This document shows positions 8,507-16,442 of a stretch of 64,000 bases of DNA, one piece after another (position 1 is the stretch's first letter; each line of letters opens with the position of its first letter). Where the stretch lies: positions 62,001-126,000 of the forward strand of contig NZ_SJDM01000003.1 in assembly GCF_004761865.1 (NCBI RefSeq), written 5' to 3'. Below the pieces are notes generated by a model. The model had not been told where the DNA came from and searched no databases. It saw only the letters and a program-made list of their open reading frames with translations. The DNA is from Crenalkalicoccus roseus. GTDB lineage: Bacteria > Pseudomonadota > Alphaproteobacteria > Acetobacterales > Acetobacteraceae. The translations under genes and the position numbers were made by a program.

Positions 8507-8716
8507 CGCGTCTCTCCGGCGCTGGCAGGCGGCGCGGCCCGGGAGCGCGCGGAGGAGGGGAGCCGCGCCGCCCCGGTCGCGCCTGGTGGCGGGCCGGGTC
8601 TAGCGCCCGCCCCGCGGCGGCGGAAGCGCGACCCGCGGAAAGGCATCGCCCAGGGCGCGCTTGACGCGGCCGGGGAGGGGCCGGAGCCTCGGCGCACCGG
8701 ACAAGGGAGAAGCGGC

Positions 8717-9628
8717 ATGCGCGTCGCCGTCATCGGCCTCGGCAATATGGGCATGGGCGCCGCCCTGAACCTGCTGCGCGCCGAGGGGCTGGAGGTGGCG
8801 GGCTGCGACCCGCGCGAGGCCGCGCGCGCGGAGTTCGCCGCCGCCGGCGGCACCGCCCTCGCGCGCGCCGACGCGCTGCCGGAGGGGACGCAGGCGGTGC
8901 TGGTGCTGGTGGTCAACGCCGCCCAGGCCGAGGCGGCGCTGTTCGGCCCCGAGGGCTGCGCGCCCCGCCTCGCCCCCGGCGCGGCGCTGATCGTCTCCGC
9001 CACCATGGCGCCGGAGGCGGCGCGGGCGCTGGCGGAGCAGGCGGCGGCGCGCGGCCTGCTCTACCTGGATGCCCCGGTCTCGGGCGGCGCCGTCGGCGCG
9101 CGCGAGGGCGCCCTGACGGTCATGGCCTCGGGCAGCGCACAGGCCTTCGACAAGGCGGCGCCGGTGCTGGCGGCAGTGGCGAGGCGGGTGTGGAACCTCG
9201 GCGCCGAGCCCGGCCTCGGCAGCACGATGAAGGTGGTGCACCAGCTCCTCGCCGGGGTGCACATCGCCGCGGCGGCGGAGGCGATGGCGCTCGGCATCCG
9301 CGCCGGGCTCGACCCGCGCACGCTGTACGAGGTGGTGGTCGGCGCGGCCGGCAATTCCTGGATGTTCGAGAACCGCATGCCGCGGGTGCTGGCGGGCGAC
9401 GATGCGCCGCGCTCGGCGGTGGACATCTTCGTCAAGGATCTCGGCCTGGTGGAGGAGATGGCGCGGTCCTTCTCCTTCCCGGCGCTGCTGGCGGCGCAGG
9501 CTCATCAACTCTTCGTGTCGGCACGGGCGCTGGGGCATGGCGCGAAGGACGACGCCTTCGTCATCCGCGCCTATCAGGCACTGAGCGGCTTCGCCCTGCC
9601 GGGGGAAGCAGGAGCCTCGGGCGGCTGA
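8717..9628 (+). CDS. ltnD: L-threonate dehydrogenase-like beta-hydroxyacid dehydrogenase
   Basis: A 303-residue member of the 3-hydroxyisobutyrate dehydrogenase family. It has the NAD motif VIGLGNMGMGAALN (4-17), the substrate signature DAPVSGGAVGAREG and the catalytic-Lys region GSTMKVVHQLLAGVH. The strings HIAAAAEAMAL, AAGNSWMFENRM and PRSAVDIFVKDLGLV are near-identical to LtnD/YgbJ, which oxidises L-threonate at C2 in four-carbon acid-sugar catabolism. Start ATG 8717 has a strong AGGGAGAAG. The kinase and aldolase partners of that pathway (OtnK/DtnK, OtnC) are not in the window, so the exact substrate is inferred. Confidence 0.85.
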   Translation: MRVAVIGLGNMGMGAALNLLRAEGLEVAGCDPREAARAEFAAAGGTALARADALPEGTQAVLVLVVNAAQAEAALFGPEGCAPRLAPGAALIVSATMAPEAARALAEQAAARGLLYLDAPVSGGAVGAREGALTVMASGSAQAFDKAAPVLAAVARRVWNLGAEPGLGSTMKVVHQLLAGVHIAAAAEAMALGIRAGLDPRTLYEVVVGAAGNSWMFENRMPRVLAGDDAPRSAVDIFVKDLGLVEEMARSFSFPALLAAQAHQLFVSARALGHGAKDDAFVIRAYQALSGFALPGEAGASGG

Positions 9629-9670
9629 TCCTGCCGGCAGGTCCGGGCCACGCGGAGCGCTTGCCAGCAT

Positions 9671-9685
9671 GTTCTTGTTTTGTTC
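9671..9685. promoter_or_regulatory. LexA (SOS) box of the alphaproteobacterial type
   Basis: A perfect GTTC-N7-GTTC motif, the binding consensus of alphaproteobacterial LexA. It lies between a candidate -35 (TTGCCA, 9661-9666) and -10 (CAAAAT, 9685-9690, 18-base spacer), so bound repressor would cover the promoter. The putative transcription start falls near the ATG at 9697, implying a leaderless mRNA; there is no Shine-Dalgarno. The local AT-rich patch stands out from its neighbourhood. Confidence 0.55.
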
Positions 9686-9696
9686 AAAATCGTCGC

Positions 9697-9879
9697 ATGA
9701 GCCGCGCCCGCACCTGCGACCCCTCCCTTGCCATCCCGCCCGTGCCGCGACAGGCCGTCCCCGCCCGGCCGCGTCGCGGGTGGGTGGAAGCGGTGCGGGA
9801 GGCGAGCCTCGCCGGAATGGCGACGCTCCTCGCCTCCTGGGGCCTGGCGGAGCTGGCGCTGCTGCTCGGCGGGTACTGA
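9697..9879 (+). CDS. Putative SOS-induced small membrane protein, 60 aa
   Basis: No family was recognised. The 60-residue product has a Pro/Arg-rich, positively charged N-terminal half (PRQAVPARPRRG) and one C-terminal hydrophobic segment (about 37-58, ASLAGMATLLASWGLAELAL), so it should sit in the inner membrane with its N-terminus in the cytoplasm. The ATG is 11 bases after a perfect LexA-type box and lacks a Shine-Dalgarno, which fits a leaderless transcript. In Caulobacter an SOS-regulated small membrane protein (SidA) blocks division through late divisome proteins; the analogy here is inference. It is followed 110 bases later by flagellin. It could still be a chance frame. Confidence 0.45.
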   Translation: MSRARTCDPSLAIPPVPRQAVPARPRRGWVEAVREASLAGMATLLASWGLAELALLLGGY

Positions 9880-9989
9880 GCGGCCGGTGTGAGATTCCCC
9901 TGCCGCCTTAACCGCGGCTTCACCCTTCCCCGGAAGAGTGGTGGCGTGGGTCCGGACGAGCCGGGCCCCGCGCAGAGGGGAAAATCCGG

Positions 9990-10835
9990 ATGTCGCTCAA
10001 CTCGGTCAACACCAACATCGGCGCCATGGTGGCGCTGCAGTCACTGAACCGCACCAACGAGGAACTGGCGGCGACGCAGAAGCGCATCTCCACCGGCTTC
10101 CGCGTCGCCGATGCGCGCGACGACGGTGCCGCCTTCGCGGTGGCCGAGCGCGTGCGCAGCGAGATCGCCGCCACCCGCTCCGCCAACGAGCAGCTCGGCG
10201 GCACCAAGGGTCTGCTCAACGTCACCCAGAAGGCGCTGGAGAACGTCTCCAGCAGCCTGACCAAGCTGCGGGAGATCACCGTCAAGCTCGCCGACGGCAC
10301 TATCAGCGACGACCAGCGCACCCAGTACCAGGCGCAGGCCCGGGAGATCACCAACAACATCAAGGGCTTCCTCGACGACGCCAGCTACAACGGCAAGACC
10401 ATCCTCGCCGGCACCGCGGCGCAGAAGGTGGTGCGCAATGGCGCCGGCGACATTTACTCCTTCAACGCATACAACGCGCTTTCCAGCGTGTACGACCAAG
10501 TCGCGAACGCCACGGGCGTGTTCGGCACCAGCAACGTCACCGCCGGTGACGCCCGGGCCGCCATGACCACGAGCGGCGCGCTCTCCACCGCCATCACGCG
10601 CACGCTGACCCAGCTCAACAATTTCGGCAACTACGCCCGCTACATCGACAACCAGATCGAGTTCAACAAGTCCAAGATGGACGCGCAGGAAGCCGGTCTC
10701 GGCGCGCTGGTGGACGCCGACCTGGCGAAGGAATCGGCCAGGCTGCAGGCCCTGCAGATCCGCCAGCAGCTCGGTACGCAGTCCCTCAGCATCGCCAACC
10801 AGGCGCCGCAGGCGCTGCTCAGCCTGTTCCGCTGA
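9990..10835 (+). CDS. fliC: Flagellin
   Basis: A 281-residue flagellin, the filament subunit exported through the flagellar type III system. The N-terminal D0/D1 part (SLNSVNTNIGAMVALQSLN, then RISTGFRVADARDDGAAFAVAERV) and the C-terminal coiled D1/D0 part (ending QAPQALLSLFR) are both complete. The central variable domain is almost absent, as in short alphaproteobacterial flagellins. AGAGGGG precedes the ATG. The following flaF and two TPR enzymes suggest export control and post-translational modification. I did not find a convincing sigma54 or sigma28 promoter in the 110 bases upstream. Confidence 0.95.
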   Translation: MSLNSVNTNIGAMVALQSLNRTNEELAATQKRISTGFRVADARDDGAAFAVAERVRSEIAATRSANEQLGGTKGLLNVTQKALENVSSSLTKLREITVKLADGTISDDQRTQYQAQAREITNNIKGFLDDASYNGKTILAGTAAQKVVRNGAGDIYSFNAYNALSSVYDQVANATGVFGTSNVTAGDARAAMTTSGALSTAITRTLTQLNNFGNYARYIDNQIEFNKSKMDAQEAGLGALVDADLAKESARLQALQIRQQLGTQSLSIANQAPQALLSLFR

Positions 10836-10846
10836 GGCAGGGCACA

Positions 10847-10865
10847 GGCCGGCAGGAAGCCGGCC
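10847..10865 (+). other. Intercistronic stem-loop after flagellin gene
   Basis: A perfect 7-bp inverted repeat, GGCCGGC-AGGAA-GCCGGCC, begins 11 bases after the flagellin stop codon. No T-run follows, so it is more likely an mRNA-stabilising 3' structure or processing site than an intrinsic terminator. It could keep flagellin mRNA more abundant than the downstream flaF part. Confidence 0.45.
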
Positions 10866-10937
10866 CACCCCGCATGATCCCGTCCCGCCGCGCGTTCCGC
10901 GTGGCCGGCCAGATCCCTTCCGCGAGGTCCACTCCCC

Positions 10938-11279
10938 ATGATGCCCGAATTGCAAGCCGCGCAGGGTGCCGCCGCCTATCGCCGCCGGCTGACGCCGAAG
11001 CAGATGGAGGCCGAGGTGTTCGCCCGCGCCACCCGCGCCATCCGCGCCGCGGAGGGCGGCGGCCCGCTCGACCGCGCCCGTGCCATCGCCGACAACCGCC
11101 GCCTCTGGGACGCCGTGCACGACCTGGTCGTGGACCCGACCAATGCGCTGCCTGCCCCGCTGCGCGCGCAGATCGCCAGCGTCGCCCGCGCCGTGGTGCG
11201 CGAATGCGACGCCAAGGAGCCCGACCTCGGCTTCGTCGCCGAGATCAACGAAAGCTTCGCCGCCGGCCTCTGGCGCTGA
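10938..11279 (+). CDS. flaF: Flagellar biosynthesis regulator FlaF
   Basis: A 113-residue FlaF homologue. FlaF is needed for flagellin secretion and synthesis in Caulobacter and related bacteria, acting with FlbT on flagellin production. Family features are the Tyr-containing N-terminus (AAYRRRLTPKQMEAEVFARAT), the LDRARAIADNRRLWDAVHDLV core and the LRAQIASVARAVVREC helix. Two adjacent ATGs (10938, 10941) could start it, behind GAGGT. It lies about 100 bases after flagellin. The usual neighbour flbT is not found in the window; the next gene is a TPR-methyltransferase 18 bases on. Confidence 0.9.
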   Translation: MMPELQAAQGAAAYRRRLTPKQMEAEVFARATRAIRAAEGGGPLDRARAIADNRRLWDAVHDLVVDPTNALPAPLRAQIASVARAVVRECDAKEPDLGFVAEINESFAAGLWR

Positions 11280-11297
11280 CCCGAAGGGAGCCACCCG

Positions 11298-12743
11298 ATG
11301 AACGCCGTCACTTCCGCACCGCCGCAGGATGCGGCGCTGGCCGAGCGCCTCGCCGGGCGCGCAAGGCTGGCGCTGCGGGAGAGGCGGCCCGCCGAGGCGC
11401 TGCCCCTGCTCGACCGGTTGCGGCGCCTGCCCGGCCAGGCCGGTGCCGCGGCGGCGCTGCGCGCCGAGGCGCTGCTCGACCTCGCCGCCTTCCAGGAGGC
11501 CGACGAGGCGGCCGCCGAGGCGCTCACCGCCAATCCCGGCTCCGCCGCCCTTTTGCAGTTGCGGGCCAGGGCCCATGCCGCATGCGGCCGGCGCCTCGAC
11601 GCGATAGACGCCGCCGCGGGAGCGGTGATGGCCGCGCCAGGCGACCCGCTGGCCAAGGCGCTGCTCGGCGCCATGCTGCTCGACGACCAGCGCACCGAGG
11701 AGGCGATCTACTTCCTTGGCCTCGCCTTCAAGGCCATGCCGGACAACCCGCGCATCCAGCTTCGCCTGGCCGCCGCGCTGCGGCAGGCCGGGCGCCACGA
11801 GGCGGCGGCGGAACTGCTTGACCACTGCGCCACCATCGCGCCGAACCTGCCCGGCCTCGCCGAGGCGCGGTCGAGAACGGCGCTCGCCGCCGGCGATCCG
11901 GAGCGCGCGATCGCGCTCGCCGAGGAGGGGCTGCAGCGCCTCGGGCCCGACGCCGCGCTCTACAGCGCGCTCGCCCACGCGCTGGAGGCGGCGGGGCGGC
12001 GCGAGGAGGCCGGGCCGTATTTCCGCATGGCCGCGCGCCTCGCCCCGCACGATCCCTATCTCGCGCATCTCGCCGCCACCATGGCCGGCGAGACGACGGC
12101 GCGCGCCACCGAGGGCTACATACAGTCCCTCTTCGACGGCTACGCACCCCGCTTCGAGACCTCGCTGATCGCGCTTGGCTACCGCGTCCCCGGCCTGATC
12201 CGCCGCGCTGTCGAGCGGCTGCTGCCCGAGGTCGCGGCGGGGCGGCGGCGGCTCGGCCCGGTGCTGGATCTCGGCTGCGGCACCGGCCTGGTCGGCGTCG
12301 CCCTGCACGACCTTCTGGGCGACACGCTGGTGGGCGTGGACCTCTCGCGCCGCATGCTGGAGGAGGCGGCGGCGAAGGGGATCTACACCGCTCTGCGCCG
12401 GGCCGAGCTCTCCGCCGCGCTGCGGGAGGACCAGGGCGCCTATGCGCTGATCACGGCCGGGGACGTGTTCTGCTACCTCGGGGAGCTGACGGAGGTGCTC
12501 ACCCTCTGCCGCGCCTGCCTCGCTCCCGGCGGGCTGCTGCTGTTCAGCGTCGAGCGCGGCGAGCCGGGCAGCGGCGTGCGCCTCGGTGCGCAGGGGCGCT
12601 ACCATCACGCCCCCGACCTAGTGCGGGCGCATCTCGCCGCGGCGGGACTCGAGGCGGCCGAGACGCGGGAGGAGGACCTCCGTCTCGATCGCGGCCAGCC
12701 CGTGCCGGGGCTGCTCGTCGCCGCCCGTATCGCGGGGTGCTGA
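11298..12743 (+). CDS. TPR-repeat methyltransferase (COG4976 type)
   Basis: A 481-residue protein. Residues 1-265 form tetratricopeptide-like helical repeats rich in Ala and Leu. Then comes the linker YIQSLFDGYAPRFETSL (274-290), typical of TPR-methyltransferases of this type. A class I SAM-dependent methyltransferase domain follows, with motif I VLDLGCGTGLVG at 322-333. The TPR part probably binds the protein substrate. GGGAG lies just before the ATG. Placement between flaF and a TPR-glycosyltransferase, with one base before the latter, points to flagellin or flagellin-glycan methylation; this is inferred from context. Confidence 0.85.
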   Translation: MNAVTSAPPQDAALAERLAGRARLALRERRPAEALPLLDRLRRLPGQAGAAAALRAEALLDLAAFQEADEAAAEALTANPGSAALLQLRARAHAACGRRLDAIDAAAGAVMAAPGDPLAKALLGAMLLDDQRTEEAIYFLGLAFKAMPDNPRIQLRLAAALRQAGRHEAAAELLDHCATIAPNLPGLAEARSRTALAAGDPERAIALAEEGLQRLGPDAALYSALAHALEAAGRREEAGPYFRMAARLAPHDPYLAHLAATMAGETTARATEGYIQSLFDGYAPRFETSLIALGYRVPGLIRRAVERLLPEVAAGRRRLGPVLDLGCGTGLVGVALHDLLGDTLVGVDLSRRMLEEAAAKGIYTALRRAELSAALREDQGAYALITAGDVFCYLGELTEVLTLCRACLAPGGLLLFSVERGEPGSGVRLGAQGRYHHAPDLVRAHLAAAGLEAAETREEDLRLDRGQPVPGLLVAARIAGC

Positions 12744-12744
12744 C

Positions 12745-15039
12745 ATGGCCGCGCCGGAGGGTCCCTTCCGCGCCGCCATCCTGGCCCTTGCCGAGGGGCG
12801 GCCGGCCGCGGCGGTGCCGCTGCTGGAGGAGGCGGCGGCGCGCGGCGACGGCGGCGGCTATGCCTGGCTGAACCTCGGCCTCGCCCTGTCGCAGCTCGGC
12901 CGCCTGGCCGAGGCGGTGCCGCCGCTCGAACGCGCGGCGGAGGCACTGCCCGACCTCGCCGAGCCGCTGTTCCGCCTCGGCCAGATCGCCGGCCTGCGCG
13001 GCGAGAACGAACGGGCCGTGGCCTGCTTCCGTGCCGCCCTGGAGCGCCACCGCGATCACGTCCCCTCCCTCGCCGCGCTGGCCGCGACGGAGGAGACGGC
13101 CGGGCGGCTTCTGGAAGCGGCAGCGCTGATCGCCCATGCCCGCGCCCTCGATCCGGCCGAGCCGGAGCTCGGCGCCTGGGCGGCCCGCATCGCCCTCGCC
13201 CGCGGCGACGCCGCCACCGCGCTGGAGGAGGCGGAGGCGGTGCTGGCGCAGCGGCCGGAGCATGTCGGCGCGGCGCAGACCTTTGCCCGGGCGCTGCTGC
13301 GGCTGCACTCGGCCGAGATGGCACTCGATCGGGTGGCCGCGCACGCCGCTGCCGATCCCTTCGCCGCCGGCTGGCCCGTCGCCGCCGCGACGGTGCATGC
13401 GCTGAGCGGCAACCTCGCCGCCGCCCTGGCCGAGCTGCAGGCCGCGGCGGCGCTGGCGCCCGAGGCGGCCGAGGTGCAGGGCGAACTCGGCAAGGCGCTC
13501 GCCGCCGCAGGCCGCACCGAGGAGGCGGAAGCGGCGTTGCGCCTTGCCGTCGCCGCCAGACCCAACGATGTCGGCCTGCGCAACCGGCTGGCGACGGTGC
13601 TGTGGAAGGCGCACCGCCTGGCCGAGGCGCTGGCGATGCTCGACGCCGCCATCGCCGATTTCGGGCCGGAGCCGGCGCTGCTGATGAACCGCGCCCTGCT
13701 GCTCAACCTGCGCGGCGAGCAGGCGGCGGCGCTGGAAGCGGCGGACCGCGCCATAGAGGCCTCGCGCGGAAGCCGCGAGGCGCTGGTGAACCGCCTCTCC
13801 GTGCTCGCCTACCATCCGGAGGGCCATGCGCAGGCGCTGCTCGGCATCGGGAGACGCATCGCCGCGAGCCTGGGGCCAGCTCCCGCGCCGCTACATGATG
13901 CGCGGCCGGCTGATCCTGACCGCCCGCTGCTCGTCGGCCTGCTGACGGGCAACCTCTGCCGCCATCCGGTCGGCTGGCTGACGGTGTCCGGCATCGAGGC
14001 GCTGCCGGAGGACGGCTTCCGCATCGCCGCCTATTCGCTGCGCCCGCGCGAGGATGCCATCACCGCCCGCTTCCGCGCCCGCGCCGCGATGTGGCGGGAA
14101 GTGGGGGCGGCGGACGATGCCGCCATCGCGCGGCTGATCGCAGCAGACGGGGTGGACGTGCTGCTCGACCTCGGCGGCTACGGGGAGGGCGGGCGACCCT
14201 TTGTGCTGCATCGCCGGCCGGCGCCGGTGCAGATCAAGTGGGTCGGTTCGCAGGCCTCCAGCACCGGGCTCGACTGCGTGGACTGGATGCTGACCGACCG
14301 CTGGGAGACGCCGGAGGGGTTCGAGCGCTTCTACTCCGAACGGCTGCTGCGCCTCCCCGACGGCTATGTCTGCTACGCGCCGCCGGCCTACGCGCCGCCG
14401 GTGGCGCCGCTGCCGGCGCTCGCCACGGGGCGGGTGACCTTCGGCTGCTTCAACAACCTCGCCAAGATCACGCCGGCGGTGATGGCCGCCTGGGCGCGCA
14501 TCCTGGTCGCGCTGCCGGAGTCCCGCCTGGTGCTCCGCACCTCCGCACTGAGCGACGCGGAAACCCGGCGCCTGCTGCTGCGCCGGCTCATCGGGGCGGG
14601 GCTGCCCGAGGGGCGCGTCACGCTCGGGGAGGGGCTGCCGCATCACGCCTTCCTCGCCTCCTATGGCGAGGTGGATATCGCCCTCGATCCCTTCCCCTAC
14701 ACGGGGGGGCTGACGGTGTGCGAGGCGCTGTGGATGGGCGTGCCTACCGTAAGTCTCGCCGGCGACAGCTTCGCCGCCCGCCATGCCCTGAGCCATCTGA
14801 GCAATGTCGGCCTTGCGGACTGGGTGGTGGAGACCGTGGACGCGTATGTCGCCCTGGCCCTGTCGCGGGCGCGCGACCTCGGCGGCCTCGCGGCCCTGCG
14901 TGCTGGGCTGCGGGAGCGGGTGCGTGCCTCGCCGCTGTGCGATGCCCCGCGCTTCGGCCGGAACCTTGCGGCGGCGTTGCGCTTCGCCTGGCGCGACTGG
15001 TGCGCGCGCGCCGGGGCGGAAGGAAAGCGGGCGCGCTGA
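12745..15039 (+). CDS. TPR-containing OGT/SPINDLY-type glycosyltransferase, candidate flagellin glycosyltransferase
   Basis: A 764-residue protein. TPR repeats fill about 1-370 and a GT41-type (O-GlcNAc transferase/SPINDLY) catalytic region fills about 390-750. The catalytic part shows GNLCRHPVGWL (His of the active site), LLDLGGYGEGGR, PVQIKWVGSQASSTG, FGCFNNLAKITP (Lys expected to contact the nucleotide) and DPFPYTGGLTVCEALWMGVP. Family members transfer GlcNAc or fucose to Ser/Thr. The N-terminal repeats should select the protein acceptor. It starts one base after the methyltransferase stop codon, in the flagellin-flaF cluster. Caulobacter FlmG (TPR plus glycosyltransferase, modifying flagellins) is a functional parallel. 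Confidence 0.88.
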   Translation: MAAPEGPFRAAILALAEGRPAAAVPLLEEAAARGDGGGYAWLNLGLALSQLGRLAEAVPPLERAAEALPDLAEPLFRLGQIAGLRGENERAVACFRAALERHRDHVPSLAALAATEETAGRLLEAAALIAHARALDPAEPELGAWAARIALARGDAATALEEAEAVLAQRPEHVGAAQTFARALLRLHSAEMALDRVAAHAAADPFAAGWPVAAATVHALSGNLAAALAELQAAAALAPEAAEVQGELGKALAAAGRTEEAEAALRLAVAARPNDVGLRNRLATVLWKAHRLAEALAMLDAAIADFGPEPALLMNRALLLNLRGEQAAALEAADRAIEASRGSREALVNRLSVLAYHPEGHAQALLGIGRRIAASLGPAPAPLHDARPADPDRPLLVGLLTGNLCRHPVGWLTVSGIEALPEDGFRIAAYSLRPREDAITARFRARAAMWREVGAADDAAIARLIAADGVDVLLDLGGYGEGGRPFVLHRRPAPVQIKWVGSQASSTGLDCVDWMLTDRWETPEGFERFYSERLLRLPDGYVCYAPPAYAPPVAPLPALATGRVTFGCFNNLAKITPAVMAAWARILVALPESRLVLRTSALSDAETRRLLLRRLIGAGLPEGRVTLGEGLPHHAFLASYGEVDIALDPFPYTGGLTVCEALWMGVPTVSLAGDSFAARHALSHLSNVGLADWVVETVDAYVALALSRARDLGGLAALRAGLRERVRASPLCDAPRFGRNLAAALRFAWRDWCARAGAEGKRAR

Positions 15040-15122
15040 CGCCTTGCCCGGCGCGCCGCCTTGGCGGAGCGACGCGACGGGTGCAAGGAAGCGGCGGATC
15101 GCCCTTGCCGGAGATGAAGCCG

Positions 15123-16067
15123 ATGCCCCGCATCCTCCGCGTCGCCGGGGCCCAGACGGGTCCCATCCAGCGCGCCGACAGCCGTGCCCGAACCCTCTCG
15201 CGCCTGATCGCGCTGCTCGAGGAGGCCGCGGGGCAGGGGGCGCGGCTTGTCGTCTTTCCCGAACTGGCGCTCACCACCTTCTTTCCGCGCTGGCCGATGG
15301 AGGAGGCGGAGCTCCTCGCCCATTTCGAGCGAGCCATGCCGAACCCCGATGTCCAGCCGCTGTTCGACCGGGCGCAGGCGCTCGGCGTCGGCTTCTATCT
15401 CGGCTATGCGGAGCTGACGGAGGAGGGGCGGCGCTTCAACACCGCCATCACCGTGGGGCCGGATGGACGCATTCTCGGCAAGTACCGCAAGATCCACCTG
15501 CCCGGCAGCCGGGAGATCCGCGCCGGTCAGCGCTACCAGCAGCTCGAGAAGCGCTACTTCGAGTATGGCGATCTTGGCTTCCCGGCCTTCCGCGGCCCCG
15601 CGGCATGGGGATCGCCGGTTCTCGGCATGCTGGTCTGCAACGACCGCCGCTGGCCGGAGGCGTGGCGCTGCTACGGCCTGCAGGGGGTGGAGCTGATGAT
15701 GATGGGCTACAATTCCGCCGCCTACGACCCGAATGGCGGCGAGGGGGAAAGCGCTGAGCTGCGCACCTTCCACTCCACCTTGGCGGTGCAGGCCAACGCG
15801 TACATGAACGCCACCTGGGCGGTGTCGGTGGCCAAGGCCGGGGTGGAGGACGGTGCCGGCCTCATTGGCGGCAGCGTCATCGTCGACCCCAACGGCATCG
15901 TGGTGGCCGGAGCGCGGACGCTGGAGGACGAGGTGATCGTGGCGGATGTGGACTTCGACGCCTGCCGCCAGGGCAAGGAGAAGATGTTCAACTTCGCCGC
16001 GCACCGCCGCCCGCAATGGTATCGCCCGATCGTGGAGCAGGTGGGCGCCGTTCCGCCTCCTGCCTGA
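15123..16067 (+). CDS. N-carbamoyl-D-amino-acid hydrolase
   Basis: A 314-residue nitrilase-superfamily enzyme that should hydrolyse N-carbamoyl-D-amino acids to D-amino acid, CO2 and ammonia, the second step of hydantoin breakdown. The Glu-Lys-Cys triad is visible: E47 (VFPELALTTFFPRW), K123 (GKYRKIHLPG) and C172 (LVCNDRRWPE). The TTFFPRW and NDRRWPE strings are specific for the carbamoylase subgroup. ATG 15123 is chosen because GGAG (15110-15113) is nine bases upstream and because E47/C172 numbering then matches the Agrobacterium enzyme; an in-frame ATG at 15114 is the alternative. No hydantoinase gene is adjacent. Confidence 0.88.
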   Translation: MPRILRVAGAQTGPIQRADSRARTLSRLIALLEEAAGQGARLVVFPELALTTFFPRWPMEEAELLAHFERAMPNPDVQPLFDRAQALGVGFYLGYAELTEEGRRFNTAITVGPDGRILGKYRKIHLPGSREIRAGQRYQQLEKRYFEYGDLGFPAFRGPAAWGSPVLGMLVCNDRRWPEAWRCYGLQGVELMMMGYNSAAYDPNGGEGESAELRTFHSTLAVQANAYMNATWAVSVAKAGVEDGAGLIGGSVIVDPNGIVVAGARTLEDEVIVADVDFDACRQGKEKMFNFAAHRRPQWYRPIVEQVGAVPPPA

Positions 16068-16127
16068 GCCCCCGGCGCAACCGCCGCGTTCCCCGCGCGT
16101 CATGACCTGCAAGCGGTGGAGGCGGTG

Positions 16128-16442
16128 ATGCGGTGGATCCTTCCTGCGGCGTTGGGCGGTCTGATGACGGCGGGTCTCGCCATGGCGCAAACCCCGGCGG
16201 AGCGTGCCGGCCAGGCCCTGGAGCGTGAGATCGCCCGCGACCGGCTCCGCGACGCCGCCGAGGCCGCGCGCGCGGCGGATACGGCCCCTGCCCGCGGCGC
16301 CCCACCTTCGGCTCCCCAGGCCCGCCAGCTCGACGAGGATCGTGCCGCCGGGTTGCAGCCCGATGTCGGCCGCCCCGAGCGCCTAGGGCGGCTGCCGGGC
16401 ACGCAGCGCACGCCCGGCGCGGACGGGAACGTGCAGCGCTAG
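16128..16442 (+). CDS. Small exported protein, function unknown
   Basis: A 104-residue product with a clear Sec signal peptide (MRWILPAALGGLMTAGLAMA, cleavage expected after AMA). The mature part is hydrophilic and probably disordered, rich in Ala, Arg and Pro, with a helical start (ERAGQALEREIARDRLRDAAEAAR). No domain was recognised. GGAGG at 16118-16122 is five bases before the ATG at 16128; an earlier in-frame ATG at 16116 lacks one. It stands 60 bases after the carbamoylase. Likely a periplasmic protein. Confidence 0.6.
   Translation: MRWILPAALGGLMTAGLAMAQTPAERAGQALEREIARDRLRDAAEAARAADTAPARGAPPSAPQARQLDEDRAAGLQPDVGRPERLGRLPGTQRTPGADGNVQR

Noticed and set aside
6980-8716. Long plus-strand extension in frame with the LtnD-like gene
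   Set aside because: It lies antisense to the SAF-domain oxidoreductase and is Arg/Gly/His-biased; LtnD has its own strong Shine-Dalgarno and conserved start at 8717.
9880-9989. Sigma54 or sigma28 promoter for flagellin
   Set aside because: I looked for TGGCAC-N5-TTGC and for TAAA-N15-GCCGATAA patterns and found neither; the promoter may lie further upstream.
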